A stretch of DNA of 64,000 nucleotides from Leifsonia aquatica H1aii (GTDB lineage: Bacteria > Actinomycetota > Actinomycetes > Actinomycetales > Microbacteriaceae). How positions within the stretch are numbered: the first letter of the stretch is position 1; the number at the start of each line of letters is the position of its first letter. The stretch lies in NCBI RefSeq assembly GCF_000633535.1, contig NZ_AYMR01000002.1, positions 62,001 through 126,000 of the forward strand. Direction: 5' to 3'. A program made the position numbers and the translations under genes. Shown piece by piece: positions 1 to 9,702 of the stretch. Below the pieces are notes generated by a model. The model saw nothing but the letters and a program-made list of their open reading frames with translations, searched no databases and had not been told where the DNA came from.

Positions 1-1
1 C

Positions 2-952
2 GTGGCCGCCCCGATCATCGTCGTCGCCGCTCGCCTCCTGCAGGGACTCTCCGCGGGTGTCGAAGCGCCGCTCGGCACCGCGTACGCCATCGAGCTGGTG
101 CCGAACCGCCCGGGCTACGTCGCCGGGTTCTTCGCCTTCTTCAACAATCTGGGCAACCTGCTGGCGCCGCTCTCCATCTTCTTCATCAGCCTGACCCTCG
201 GGCCGGATGCGCTGGCCGCGTTCGGCTGGCGCATCCCCTTCATCCTCGGCGGAGCGTTCGGCCTGATCGTGCTGTGGCTGCGCAGCACGCTGCCCGAAAC
301 CCTCGACACCACGGCGATCCGCACCGTCGGCGGCCGCCGTACCCCGGACAGCACGGTCTGGCGCGACGTGCGGAAGTACTGGCTGAGCGTGCTGGCCACC
401 GTGTTCGTGGTGGGCGCGATCCAGGCATACAACTACACCTGGATCGCCGGCCTCCCGAACCTCGCGAACGGGACGTTCGGTGAGGACCCCACCGCGGTGT
501 TCGCCATCACCACGGGGATGGGCGTCTTCCTGACGATCGGGGCGTTCGTGCTGAGCCGCATCCTCGACCGGTTCCCGCTCTCCCGGTGGTTCGTGGTCGC
601 GCGGATCCTGGCCGTCCCGACGATCTTCCTGGCTCTGCTCTACTCGCAGCCCGGGGTCGGGACGCTCGCCGGTGTGATGTTCGGCGGCGCCATCGTGCTG
701 CTGCTCAACATGACGATCTTCGTCGTCGTGTCGAACTCGCTCCTGCCGCAGCACATCCGCGGGACCGGGCTCGGCCTCGGCTACGGGCTCGGGGTGGCCA
801 TCTTCGGCGGCACCGCGTCCTACCTGCTGCTCTGGCTGCAGAGCCAGCAGCTGCTGTGGGTGTTCCCCGTCTACATCTCCGCCCTCTGCGCCATCAGCGT
901 GGTGCTCTACCTCCTCGCCAAGCGGCGCAACGGCCTCTTCGTGGGGAAGTGA
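2..952 (+). CDS. MFS transporter, MHS (metabolite:H+ symporter) type, 5'-truncated by window edge
   Basis: C-terminal 316 residues of an inner-membrane secondary transporter. The frame is already open at the window edge. The family is usually about 420-450 residues, so roughly the first 100 residues lie upstream and the GTG at position 2 is probably not the true start. About eight hydrophobic helices remain. A GWRIPF motif followed by helix and LPET near residues 75-95 is typical of the MHS branch (ProP, ShiA and KgtP relatives). The substrate cannot be read from sequence. The nucleoside hydrolase 91 bases downstream on the same strand makes a nucleoside or related metabolite possible, but that is inference. 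Confidence 0.85.
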   Translation: MAAPIIVVAARLLQGLSAGVEAPLGTAYAIELVPNRPGYVAGFFAFFNNLGNLLAPLSIFFISLTLGPDALAAFGWRIPFILGGAFGLIVLWLRSTLPETLDTTAIRTVGGRRTPDSTVWRDVRKYWLSVLATVFVVGAIQAYNYTWIAGLPNLANGTFGEDPTAVFAITTGMGVFLTIGAFVLSRILDRFPLSRWFVVARILAVPTIFLALLYSQPGVGTLAGVMFGGAIVLLLNMTIFVVVSNSLLPQHIRGTGLGLGYGLGVAIFGGTASYLLLWLQSQQLLWVFPVYISALCAISVVLYLLAKRRNGLFVGK

Positions 953-968
953 CCGCCCGAGACCGCCC

Positions 969-992
969 GCGCCGACAGGCCTCCGTCGGCGC
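969..992 (+). repeat. Inverted repeat between transporter and nucleoside hydrolase
   Basis: A perfect 8-bp stem (969-976 with 985-992) encloses an 8-nt loop, 17 bases after the transporter stop. There is no following T-run, so it is a weak terminator at best. It could stabilise the transporter mRNA 3' end or lower expression of the next gene. Confidence 0.4.
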
Positions 993-1043
993 CCGACACC
1001 CTCACCCGACGACCTCACCTGACGAACGACACCAAGAGAAAGC

Positions 1044-2006
1044 ATGACGATGGAACGACTGATCATTGACACCGACCCGGGGATCGACGACGCCGGGGCC
1101 CTGTTCTGGGCGCTCTCGACGGATGCCTTCCAGATCGAGGCGCTGACGACCGTGTTCGGCAACGTCGACGTCGCCACGGCCACCGCGAACGCGCGCAAGA
1201 TCGCCGACCTCGCCGGCCGCCCCGAACTGCCGATCTGGCGCGGCTCCGCCCGGCCTCTGGTCGGCGAGCCCCACTACGCCGAGCACATCCACCGCCCCGG
1301 CGGAGTGGGCTACTGGGAGTACCCCGACCCCGATCCGCAGGCGGACGACAAGCCGGAGGCGGTGCGCCGGATGATCGAGACCGTCATGGCGGCGCCGGGC
1401 GAGGTCACCATCCTGGCCCTCGCACCGCTGACGAACGTCGCCCTGGCGATCACGCTGGAGCCGGAGTTCGCCCGCTCGGTGCGCCGCATCATCTACATGG
1501 GCGGAGCCGCCCTCACCTGGGGCAACGTGACCCCCGTCGCGAGCGCGAACATCTTCAACGACCCCGAAGCCGCGGCGATCGTCGTCCAGTCGGGCGCCCC
1601 GCTCACGCAGGTCGGCCTGGACGTGTCGAGGAACTTCGCCCTCACCCCGGGCCACCTCGAAACGCTCTGGGCTTCGCAGTCGCCCCTGGGGCGGGCGCTC
1701 TGCGAGATGATCGGCTACCCGGACCGCCAGAACGACCGGGACGAGATGCCGGAATGGAAGACCGAGGGCATGCACCTCAACGACGTGCCCTGTGTCGCCT
1801 ACGCTCTGAACCCGGACTGGTTCACGGTGCGCCGGCTGCACGTCGACGTGGAGCTGCGCGGCGAGTACACCCGTGGGCAGACGGTCGTGCACATGACCGA
1901 TCGCTGGCACGGCGAGCCGAACGTGGACGTCCTCCTCGGCATCGACGGCCAGGCCGTCGCCGACGCGCTCACCGCCGCGGTCACCGCGTTCGCGCCGACG
2001 CGGTAG
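1044..2006 (+). CDS. Nucleoside hydrolase (inosine/uridine-preferring family)
   Basis: Hydrolyses the N-glycosidic bond of ribonucleosides to give base and ribose, for nucleoside salvage in the cytoplasm. The N-terminal DTDPGIDDA at about residues 8-16 is the Ca-binding Asp cluster that defines the family. Further family blocks are LAPLTNVALA, YMGGA, and an Asn/Asp-rich N-x-F-N-D-P-E-A segment. The late Ca-ligand block reads LNDVPCVAY where many relatives have HDP, so the usual catalytic His is replaced by Asn, which may affect base preference. Its 320 residues are normal. ATG 1044 has a GAGAAAG-like site just upstream. It probably shares a transcript with the upstream transporter. Confidence 0.9.
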   Translation: MTMERLIIDTDPGIDDAGALFWALSTDAFQIEALTTVFGNVDVATATANARKIADLAGRPELPIWRGSARPLVGEPHYAEHIHRPGGVGYWEYPDPDPQADDKPEAVRRMIETVMAAPGEVTILALAPLTNVALAITLEPEFARSVRRIIYMGGAALTWGNVTPVASANIFNDPEAAAIVVQSGAPLTQVGLDVSRNFALTPGHLETLWASQSPLGRALCEMIGYPDRQNDRDEMPEWKTEGMHLNDVPCVAYALNPDWFTVRRLHVDVELRGEYTRGQTVVHMTDRWHGEPNVDVLLGIDGQAVADALTAAVTAFAPTR

Positions 2007-2071
2007 CGGAGGCCGACCGACGCCACGGATGAGCCGGCCGAACGAGGTATCGGGTCGTCGCCGACATCGAG

Positions 2072-2098
2072 GCGCCCCGGACGAGCCGTCCGGGGCGC
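2072..2098 (+). terminator. Rho-independent-like terminator after nucleoside hydrolase
   Basis: An 11-bp perfect GC-rich stem (2072-2082 with 2088-2098) has a 5-nt loop and is followed by TTCGTCGT. It lies 66 bases after the hydrolase stop. The short T content fits high-GC actinobacterial terminators. It separates the transporter/hydrolase unit from the next gene. Confidence 0.7.
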
Positions 2099-2268
2099 TT
2101 CGTCGTGCGTGCGGTCCGATGCCATGATGGGCGACGGGGGATCCTCGACCGACGCCTGACGCTCACCCGTCGTCGGTGGAGATCGTCGCGTCACGATCGA
2201 AACGGCGACGCCGGTCCCGACCGCCGCTGACTGCGGCGGTCCGTGGACGGCGTCAGGAGGAGGAACAC

Positions 2269-3249
2269 ATGGGCAGGCCGCAACACGGGCAGATCTTCAC
2301 GACCGAACCACTGGTGATGCGCGCGTTCGCCGCCGAGCTGCGGTACGACCGGGAAGCGGCCGGCCGGTTGGTCGCCGAAGCGCTCGGGGAGGACCTCGGC
2401 CCGGCGCTGAGTGTGCGCTGCGAGGCATCCGAGCTGCGGAATCTGGACATCGCCATCGAATTCGCCGGTGCCGTCGTGGTCGGGATCGAGGGGAAGATCG
2501 GGCATCGGGCGACCGAGAAGCAGATCGCGGAGGAGCGGGCGGCGGTGGATGGTCGACTCATCCTCCTGGTGAAGGACCGCGACGACGTCGACCTCCCCGC
2601 GGTCCCCGGAGAACCACCGCTGTCCGTCATCACCTGGACGGACGCGCTCGCCCACTTCACTCAGTCGCGGATCACCCTCGACGACATCGAGGCCGTCGAC
2701 GACAGGAAACGGGTGGCGCGTCGCCGTCTCCGATCGATCGACACGTCGGCACTCATCGGGTGGCAGGTGGAAGGCCAGGACGGCGAACGCGGCTGGCCGT
2801 CGATCACGGCCTTCGGGCCGGACCTCCAGGACGGGAAGACCCTGATCGTGCAAGTCGAACTGGTGGGCCGGACCGACGGCGAAGCGTACGCCGCGACGGT
2901 CGGCATCTCGGTCGCCGCTGACGAATTCGGTCCGTTCGACCCGAGCGCCGCCGACGAAGCGTGTCCGGTCTGGATCGACTACGCGGGCCGCATCGGACAG
3001 TTCCTCGACGAGAACCTCCACGGGACGGCCGCCGAGATCTCGCGGTATCCGGCCGCGACGGGCCGGAGCGGTCTCGGCCGGAGCAAGATCGATCAGGCGA
3101 ACCATTACGGGCTGGACCTGCGCTTCGCGAAAGGCTACGCGGGGGACTACTTGGGCGTCCGCACGCGTCGGGTCGACTCCACGGAACTGACGTCGTTCGC
3201 CGAAGTGCTGTTCCCGTCACTCGTCGCTCTCGACGCCCGGCTCCGCTGA
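2269..3249 (+). CDS. Uncharacterised protein with a PD-(D/E)XK-like nuclease motif
   Basis: I do not recognise a named family. The 326-residue protein has, near its N-terminal third, Asp60 in LDIAIEF, then Glu74-Gly-Lys76 on the next hydrophobic strand, then Gln85. This spacing (D, ExK, Q) matches the catalytic core of the PD-(D/E)XK nuclease superfamily. The rest is soluble with no membrane segment, and residues 200-320 may form a second domain. I chose ATG 2269 over an upstream in-frame GTG at 2176 because AGGAGGAGG lies 6 bases before it; the frame upstream of it overlaps nothing recognisable. It stands alone after a terminator, with no methylase or partner nuclease visible, so it may be a stand-alone defence or DNA-processing protein. 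Confidence 0.6.
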   Translation: MGRPQHGQIFTTEPLVMRAFAAELRYDREAAGRLVAEALGEDLGPALSVRCEASELRNLDIAIEFAGAVVVGIEGKIGHRATEKQIAEERAAVDGRLILLVKDRDDVDLPAVPGEPPLSVITWTDALAHFTQSRITLDDIEAVDDRKRVARRRLRSIDTSALIGWQVEGQDGERGWPSITAFGPDLQDGKTLIVQVELVGRTDGEAYAATVGISVAADEFGPFDPSAADEACPVWIDYAGRIGQFLDENLHGTAAEISRYPAATGRSGLGRSKIDQANHYGLDLRFAKGYAGDYLGVRTRRVDSTELTSFAEVLFPSLVALDARLR

Positions 3250-3328
3250 GGGATGGCGGCGGTCCCCGTCGCCATCCAGCGCCGCCAGATCATCCGAGCG
3301 GCCGATGCGCGACTCGGACGTGTGCCCG

Positions 3329-3334
3329 TAGTGT
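3329..3334 (+). promoter_or_regulatory. Candidate -10 element for a leaderless lipoprotein gene
   Basis: TAGTGT (TANNNT) ends 7 nt before GTG 3342, placing the expected transcription start at or next to the start codon. The same spacing recurs at several genes in this window. No convincing -35 is seen. Confidence 0.45.
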
Positions 3335-3341
3335 GGAGCGC

Positions 3342-4148
<807 letters not shown>

Positions 4149-4214
4149 CGACGCGGGCCGCCGCGCACCCGACCTGGTAGCCCCCGCGGAAACACCGCCG
4201 ACACATCCCGTCAC

Positions 4215-4220
4215 TAGCAT
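4215..4220 (+). promoter_or_regulatory. Candidate -10 for leaderless GNAT gene
   Basis: TAGCAT lies 6 nt before ATG 4227, and no Shine-Dalgarno sequence is seen. This predicts a leaderless transcript. Confidence 0.5.
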
Positions 4221-4226
4221 CGGCGC

Positions 4227-4691
4227 ATGACCTTCGCGATCCGTCCCGCCGACTTCGCGCAGCCCGCACTGCGCGCGTTCCTCCAGGCGCACCTGGACGA
4301 CATGGAGCCGACCGCGCCTCCGGAGAGTCGGCATGCGCTCGACCTGGCCGGGCTGCAACGGCCGGGCGTGCGGGTGTGGGTCGCGGCGGACGGCGACGCG
4401 GTGATCGGCACCGCCGCCCTCGCCCCGCTCACCCCGCGCTGGGAGGAGCTGAAGAGCATGCGGACCGACCCGCAGCGGCGCGGCGAGGGGATCGCCGCGC
4501 GCCTGCTGGCCCACGCACTCGACGACGCCTGGGTCCGCGGCATCGAGCGCGTCTCCCTCGAGACCGGCTCGCAGGAGTTCTTCGCACCGGCCCGGCGGCT
4601 GTACGAACGGCACGGGTTCACCGTCTCCGGGCCGTTCGGGTCGTACGTGCTCGACCCCAACAGCGTCTATATGACGCGGGAGCTAGTCTAG
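4227..4691 (+). CDS. GNAT-family N-acetyltransferase
   Basis: Transfers an acetyl group from acetyl-CoA to an unknown amine acceptor. The 154-residue length fits a single GNAT fold. The acetyl-CoA pyrophosphate-binding loop is QRRGEGIA at residues 83-90 (Q/R-x-x-G-x-G/A). It is followed by the helix ARLLAHAL and the late LYERHGF motif typical of the family's C terminus. The general shape resembles small YsnE-like acetyltransferases. It is preceded by its own -10 and followed by the thrS promoter, so it is probably monocistronic. Confidence 0.85.
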   Translation: MTFAIRPADFAQPALRAFLQAHLDDMEPTAPPESRHALDLAGLQRPGVRVWVAADGDAVIGTAALAPLTPRWEELKSMRTDPQRRGEGIAARLLAHALDDAWVRGIERVSLETGSQEFFAPARRLYERHGFTVSGPFGSYVLDPNSVYMTRELV

Positions 4692-4721
4692 CCGCGGGCG
4701 CCGCCGCCTCCCGCACCCCGA

Positions 4722-4727
4722 TAGAGT
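4722..4727 (+). promoter_or_regulatory. Candidate -10 for thrS
   Basis: TAGAGT lies 39 nt before the thrS start. The implied leader is about 33 nt and carries the AAGGAG ribosome-binding site at 4754-4759. It is too short for a T-box. Confidence 0.45.
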
Positions 4728-4766
4728 TGGTCCGTTCCCTACAACTACAACTCAAGGAGTGGACAG

Positions 4767-6749
4767 GTGGCCGACGGCTTCGAGCTCTTCACCGACCGTT
4801 CCGTTGTCGCGATGCGCGTCAACGGCGAGCTGAAGGACCTCGCGACGACCGTCACTACGACCGACGTCGTCGAGCCGGTGACCATCGACTCGCCCGACGG
4901 TCTCAACATCCTGCGTCACTCCACCGCCCACGTGCTCGCCCAGGCCGTGCAGGCGATCAACCCGGAGGCCAAGCTCGGCATCGGTCCGCCCATCACCGAC
5001 GGCTTCTACTACGACTTCGACGTCGCCGAGCCGTTCACCCCGGAGGACCTCAAGGCGCTCGACAAGGAGATGGCGCGAATCGTGCGCGCGGGCCAGCGCT
5101 TCGTGCGCCGGGTCGTCACGGACGATGAGGCGCGCGCCGAGCTCGCCGGCGAGCCGTACAAGCTCGAGCTGATCGGCCTCAAGGGGTCGGCCTCCGCGGG
5201 CGGCACGGTTGCATCAGACTCTGGCGAGAACGTCGAGGTGGGCGGCGGCGAGCTGACCATCTACGACAACGTCGACCCCAAGAGCGGCGAGACGGTCTGG
5301 AAGGACCTCTGCCGCGGACCGCACGTCCCGAGCACACGCATGATCGGCAACGGCTGGGCGCTCACCCGCGTGGCCGCCGCCTACTGGCGCGGCTCCGAGA
5401 AGAACCCGCAGCTGCAGCGCGTCTACGGCACCGCGTGGCCGACGAAGGACGAGCTGCGCGCCTACCAGACCCGCATGGAGGAGGCCGCCAAGCGCGACCA
5501 CCGCAAGCTGGGCGCCGAGCTGGACCTGTTCTCGTTCCCCGAGGAGATCGGATCCGGTCTCGCGGTCTTCCACCCGCGCGGTGGGATCATCCGCAAGGAG
5601 ATCGAGGACTACATGCGCGAGCGCCTCATCGCCAACGGGTACGAGGTCGTGAACACGCCGCACATCACCAAGGCGCACCTGTTCGAGACCAGTCAGCACC
5701 TCAACTGGTACAAGGACGGCATGTTCCCGCCCATGCACCTCGACGAGGAGCACGACGCGGACGGCAACATCACCCGGCAGGGGCAGGACTACTACCTCAA
5801 GCCGATGAACTGCCCGATGCACAACCTGATCTTCCGGGCGCGCGGCCGCAGCTACCGCGAGCTGCCGCTGCGCCTGGCCGAGTTCGGGACGGTGTACCGG
5901 TACGAGAAGTCGGGCACGCTGTCCGGCCTCACCCGCGTGCGCGGCCTCACCCAGGACGACGCCCACATCTACGTGACGGACGACCAGATCAAGGACGAGG
6001 TCGCCAGCCAGCTCCAGTTCGTGCTGGAGACCCTGCGCGGCTACGGCCTGACCGACTTCTACCTGGAGCTCTCCACCAAGGACCCGGAGAAGTACGTCGG
6101 TTCCGACGAGAGCTGGGAGACGGCGACCGAGACGCTCCGCGAGGTGGCGATCGAGTCGGGGCTGGAGCTCGTGGACGACCCGGCCGGCGCCGCGTTCTAC
6201 GGCCCGAAGATCTCCGTGCAGGCGCGCGACGCGATCGGCCGCACCTGGCAGCTGTCGACGGTCCAGCTGGACTTCAACCAGCCGGAGCTGTTCGAGCTGG
6301 AGTACAACGCGGCCGACGGCACGCGCAAGCAGCCGGCGATGATCCACCGGGCGCTGCTCGGCTCGATCGAACGGTTCTTCGCCATCCTGCTCGAACACTA
6401 CGCGGGCGCCTTCCCGGTCTGGCTGTCGCCGGTCCAGGTCGTGGGCATCCCCGTCGCCGACGCGTACGGCCCGTTCCTCGACGACGTGATCGCCCAGCTC
6501 CGCGCCCAGGGCGTGCGGGCCGAGGTCGACCACTCGGACGACCGGATGCAGAAGAAGATCCGCACGCACACCAAGGCGAAGGTCCCCTTCCAGCTCATCG
6601 TGGGCGAGGAGGACGCCGGGGCGGGCACGGTGAGCTTCCGCTTCCGCGACGGCAGCCAGCTGAACGGCGTGCCGGTCGCGGAGGCGATCGAGCGCATCGT
6701 CGCGAGCATCCGCAGCCACGAGCTGGTCGACACCGCATGGCCCGCCTGA
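4767..6749 (+). CDS. thrS: Threonine--tRNA ligase
   Basis: Charges tRNA-Thr with threonine. The 660-residue length is normal. Order of domains: a TGS domain (about residues 1-65); the editing domain, starting with [12 protein letters not shown] that carries the HxxxH-type metal site; the class II catalytic core with YRYEKSG (motif 2) and [10 protein letters not shown] (motif 3); and the anticodon-binding domain from about residue 555. GTG 4767 is preceded by AAGGAG at good spacing. The 3' end overlaps the start of the HIT gene by 13 bases, suggesting translational coupling. Confidence 0.98.
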   Translation: MADGFELFTDRSVVAMRVNGELKDLATTVTTTDVVEPVTIDSPDGLNILRHSTAHVLAQAVQAINPEAKLGIGPPITDGFYYDFDVAEPFTPEDLKALDKEMARIVRAGQRFVRRVVTDDEARAELAGEPYKLELIGLKGSASAGGTVASDSGENVEVGGGELTIYDNVDPKSGETVWKDLCRGPHVPSTRMIGNGWALTRVAAAYWRGSEKNPQLQRVYGTAWPTKDELRAYQTRMEEAAKRDHRKLGAELDLFSFPEEIGSGLAVFHPRGGIIRKEIEDYMRERLIANGYEVVNTPHITKAHLFETSQHLNWYKDGMFPPMHLDEEHDADGNITRQGQDYYLKPMNCPMHNLIFRARGRSYRELPLRLAEFGTVYRYEKSGTLSGLTRVRGLTQDDAHIYVTDDQIKDEVASQLQFVLETLRGYGLTDFYLELSTKDPEKYVGSDESWETATETLREVAIESGLELVDDPAGAAFYGPKISVQARDAIGRTWQLSTVQLDFNQPELFELEYNAADGTRKQPAMIHRALLGSIERFFAILLEHYAGAFPVWLSPVQVVGIPVADAYGPFLDDVIAQLRAQGVRAEVDHSDDRMQKKIRTHTKAKVPFQLIVGEEDAGAGTVSFRFRDGSQLNGVPVAEAIERIVASIRSHELVDTAWPA

Positions 6750-7345
6750 GTCTGGACGACTACGCCGCCCCCGAACCGGGCGACGGACACGACGGCGTCG
6801 GCGCAGACCGGGTCCGCGTCGACGACCCGTCGTACCTCGTCGGGGTGCCGGACGAGTTCCAGCGGCTGTGGACCCCGCACCGGATGGTCTACATACAGCA
6901 CGGTCAGCAGCCCGGCGCGGACGACTGCCCGTTCTGCGTCGCACCCAGTATGAGCGACGAGGATGCGCTGATCGTCGCCCGCGGCGAGCATGCGTACGCG
7001 CTGCTCAACCTCTTCCCGTACAACAGCGGCCACCTGCTGGTCTGCCCGTACCGCCACATCGCCACCTACGACGAGGCGACGCCCGAGGAGGTCGCCGAGA
7101 TCGGCTCCCTCACCCAGACGGCGATGCGGGTCATCCGGGAGGTGTCGAAGAACGACGGCTTCAACATCGGGATGAACCAGGGTGCGATCGCCGGAGCCGG
7201 GATCGCGGCGCACCTGCACCAGCACATCGTGCCGCGCTGGGCGCAGGACGCGAACTTCCTGCCGATCATCGCCAAGACGAAGGCGCTGCCGCAGCTGCTC
7301 GGCGACGTGCGCGCCTCCCTCGCGGCCGCCTGGCCCGTGTCCTGA
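6737..7345 (+). CDS. HIT-family hydrolase/phosphorylase (AP4A phosphorylase-like)
   Basis: A 202-residue histidine-triad protein. The catalytic triad HLHQH is at residues 159-163, and a CPFC pair at residues 64-67 could bind zinc. The gene pair thrS-HIT is conserved in mycobacteria, where the HIT protein (Rv2613c) has been described as an AP4A phosphorylase. That activity is likely here by homology and context but not proven. The start overlaps the thrS stop by 13 bases. Overlap with a synthetase gene fits control of dinucleoside polyphosphates made as aminoacylation by-products. Confidence 0.9.
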   Translation: MARLSLDDYAAPEPGDGHDGVGADRVRVDDPSYLVGVPDEFQRLWTPHRMVYIQHGQQPGADDCPFCVAPSMSDEDALIVARGEHAYALLNLFPYNSGHLLVCPYRHIATYDEATPEEVAEIGSLTQTAMRVIREVSKNDGFNIGMNQGAIAGAGIAAHLHQHIVPRWAQDANFLPIIAKTKALPQLLGDVRASLAAAWPVS

Positions 7346-7355
7346 CGCGTCGGCA

Positions 7356-7406
7356 TTCGTGCCGAATGTCGACTCTCGCGCCCGCGGAGTCGACATTCGG
7401 CACGAA
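7356..7406. terminator. Long perfect hairpin between convergent HIT and pdxY genes
   Basis: A 20-bp perfect stem (7356-7375 with 7387-7406) has an 11-nt GC-rich loop that can itself form three further pairs. It fills nearly all of the 72-base gap between convergent genes, so it most likely serves as a terminator for both strands. Each arm contains ATTCGGCACGAA or its complement. There is no U-tract. It could also be one copy of a dispersed palindromic repeat family. Confidence 0.7.
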
Positions 7407-7417
7407 CGTGCGGGAGG

Positions 7418-8269
7418 TCAGCGCACCTGGCGGACGGGGAACTGCTCGCGCGGGTGCGCGTACGACTCCTGCGCCTCGACGAGCTGCAGCTCCCGGTCAC
7501 CCGACTCCAGCGTCCGGGTGAGCAGGTCGAACACGCTCGACACGGTCTTGCGGAGGGCGATCTCGGCGCTGCCCGTGCGCACGTAGTGCGCCGTGAAGAG
7601 CGCGGCGGTGACGTCTCCCGAGCCGTTCGCCTTCATCGGCAGGCGCGGGGTCTGCACGATCCACGCGCCGGAGTCGTCGGCGGCGAGCATCTCGATCGTG
7701 TCCGCGGGCTGGTCCGGGCGCTCGACGCTCGTCACGAGCACGGTCCGCGGGCCCATCGCGCGGGCGGCGTCGACCGACTCCAGCGTCGACTCCAGCGTGT
7801 CCGGCGTCGTGCCGGTCAGGTAGCCGAGCTCGAACTGGTTGGGGGTGATGATGTCGGCCACCGGGACGACGCGGTCGCGCAGCAGGTCCGGGATGGCCGG
7901 TGCGACGAAGCAGCCCGACTTGGCGTTCCCCATCACCGGGTCGCAGGCGTAGACCGCGTCCGGGTTGGCCGCCTTCACGCGTGCGACGGCGTCGATGATG
8001 ACGTCCCCGATCCCCTCGCCGCCCTGGTAGCCGGAGAGCACGGCGTCGACCTGTCCGAGCACCCCGCGCTCCTCGATGCCGGTGATGACCGCGCGGACGT
8101 CGTCGGGGGCGATCAGCGGCCCGCGCCAGGCGCCGTAGCCGGTGTGGTTGGAGAAGTTCACCGTGTAGACGGGGAGCACCTCGACGCCGATGCGCTGGAG
8201 CGGGAAGACGGCGGCGGAGTTGCCGACGTGACCGTAGGCGACCGCGGACTGGATCGAGAGGATCTTCAT
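7418..8269 (-). CDS. pdxY: Pyridoxal kinase PdxY
   Basis: Phosphorylates pyridoxal to pyridoxal 5'-phosphate in B6 salvage. The 283-residue protein starts [19 protein letters not shown], the classical PdxY/PdxK opening. It continues with [14 protein letters not shown] (substrate loop) and DPVMG, and ends with the ribokinase-type [10 protein letters not shown], whose Asp is the catalytic base. Its ATG overlaps the pdxR stop by four bases (ATGA), so it is translated from the pdxR transcript. The locus thus combines salvage kinase, regulator and the divergent de novo PLP synthase genes. Confidence 0.95.
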   Translation of the reverse strand: MKILSIQSAVAYGHVGNSAAVFPLQRIGVEVLPVYTVNFSNHTGYGAWRGPLIAPDDVRAVITGIEERGVLGQVDAVLSGYQGGEGIGDVIIDAVARVKAANPDAVYACDPVMGNAKSGCFVAPAIPDLLRDRVVPVADIITPNQFELGYLTGTTPDTLESTLESVDAARAMGPRTVLVTSVERPDQPADTIEMLAADDSGAWIVQTPRLPMKANGSGDVTAALFTAHYVRTGSAEIALRKTVSSVFDLLTRTLESGDRELQLVEAQESYAHPREQFPVRQVR

Positions 8270-9615
8270 CCCTCGATCCTCTCACCCCGCGCGGGGGTGC
8301 TCCGTCCGCCGGTGGCATCGGCCAGGTCGTCGAGCAGGCGTGCGGACTCGTCCTCGGAGAGGTCGTGGACGGTCAACCGCAGGTGGTGCGACGGCGCCGG
8401 GTCGTCCGAGAGCACGAACTCGTCGCCGGTGCGGGCGAGCCAGCCACGGCGCATCAGGCGATCCGCGACCACGCGTGCGGTCAGCGGCAGCTCGACCCAG
8501 AGATTGAGCCCGTCCGCCGCGGTGGCGGGTAGCCCGCGCTCGGCCAGGAGCGCGGCGAACCGGGCGTTCTGCTCCGCGTAGTGGGCGCCGGCCTCGGCGA
8601 TGGCACGCAGCGCGTCCGGATCGGTGAGCTGCGCGAGCACCAGCCGCTGCAGGATGTGACTGACCCAGGTCGTCCCCGGGCTCAACCGGAAGGCGAGCCG
8701 CTCGGCCGTCTCCGGGTCGGTGGCGGCCAGCGCGACGCACATGTCGGGCCCGAGGAACTTGGAGACGGAGCGCACCAGCGCGTAGCGACGGTGGCCGGGC
8801 CCGATGAGCGTCTCGTACGGGCGCTGCGAGAGCATCGAGAAGTGGTCGTCCTCGATGACGAGCACGTAGGGGTGATCCGCCAGGAGGGCGCGCAGCGCGG
8901 CGGCACGACCGGGGGAGAGGGTCGCGCCGGTCGGATTCTGCGCTCGGGGCGTGCAGATGATCGCACGCACGCCCGCGTCGAGTGCCGCCTGCACGCCGTC
9001 GACGGTCATCCCCTCGTCGTCGACGGGGACAGGGACGGCCCGGTAGCCGCCATGCCGCACCGTGTGGATGCTGGCGAGGAAGCAGGGGTCCTCCAGCGCG
9101 ATCGCATCGTCCCGGAGCAGCGCCTGCGCGAGGAGGCGCTCGACCGCGTCGACGGCGCCGCTGGTGACGGTGATGCGGAGGTCGAGCCCGGGCAGGTCGC
9201 TCTCCGCCCAGGTGCGCGCCCACTGCTCGAGGGCGGGGTCGATCACGGGTTCGCCGTAGAGCACCGGGCGGCCGATCGCACCCGCGAGCGCGCGGGAGGC
9301 GTCCGGGATGCGTGCCGGGTCCGGGTTGCCGGTGCCGATGTCGCGCAGGACGCTGTCGCGCGCGTAGCCCTCCTGGGCCACCGCCTCGACACCGGCGATG
9401 ACCGTGCCGGCGCGCCCACGCGCCACGACGACGCCCGCCTGCGCCAGGAGCCGGTAGGCCGCGACGGCGGTGTTGCGGTTCACGCCCAGCTGCCCGGCGA
9501 GCTCGCGCACCGGCGGGAGGGCGTCCCCGCGACGCAGCCGTCCGCGCTCGTGCAGGGCGCGGACGCTCGCCGCGATCTCGGCGGCCGTCGTGCCGGTGAT
9601 GCTCAGTTCATCCAT
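8266..9615 (-). CDS. pdxR: MocR/GntR-type transcriptional regulator, PdxR
   Basis: A 449-residue regulator with an N-terminal GntR winged helix (about residues 5-75; GDALPPVRELAGQLGVNRNTAVAAYRLL). This is fused to a fold-type I aminotransferase-like domain whose PLP lysine is in SVSKFLGPDMC. In other actinobacteria such proteins activate pdxST and repress themselves in response to PLP. The divergent pdxS-pdxT pair 87 bases away supports the same role. I start at ATG 9615. The frame stays open far upstream through the opposite strand of pdxS/pdxT, but that is high-GC shadow. Confidence 0.92.
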   Translation of the reverse strand: MDELSITGTTAAEIAASVRALHERGRLRRGDALPPVRELAGQLGVNRNTAVAAYRLLAQAGVVVARGRAGTVIAGVEAVAQEGYARDSVLRDIGTGNPDPARIPDASRALAGAIGRPVLYGEPVIDPALEQWARTWAESDLPGLDLRITVTSGAVDAVERLLAQALLRDDAIALEDPCFLASIHTVRHGGYRAVPVPVDDEGMTVDGVQAALDAGVRAIICTPRAQNPTGATLSPGRAAALRALLADHPYVLVIEDDHFSMLSQRPYETLIGPGHRRYALVRSVSKFLGPDMCVALAATDPETAERLAFRLSPGTTWVSHILQRLVLAQLTDPDALRAIAEAGAHYAEQNARFAALLAERGLPATAADGLNLWVELPLTARVVADRLMRRGWLARTGDEFVLSDDPAPSHHLRLTVHDLSEDESARLLDDLADATGGRSTPARGERIEG

Positions 9616-9702
9616 GTCGGAACCGAGTCTAGTGATCGGTTTCCGGGATGCTATGGTTCGGCATAGGTCAAAAACGATTACGTTCCGCACGAAAGGGCGA
9701 CC
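9616..9702. promoter_or_regulatory. Divergent pdxR/pdxS promoter-operator region
   Basis: Two inverted repeats lie in the 87-base gap: AACCGA/TCGGTT (9621-9626 and 9636-9641, 9-nt spacer) and CTATG/CATAG (9651-9655 and 9662-9666, 6-nt spacer). A minus-strand -10 TAGACT (complement of 9626-9631) sits inside the first, 10 nt from the pdxR start. A plus-strand TATGGT (9652-9657) sits inside the second and could be the pdxS -10. Both are plausible PdxR sites. The pdxS ribosome-binding site is GAAAGG. Confidence 0.55.

Noticed and set aside
4728-4766. T-box riboswitch upstream of thrS
   Set aside because: The leader is only about 33 nt after the candidate -10 and has no specifier loop or antiterminator.
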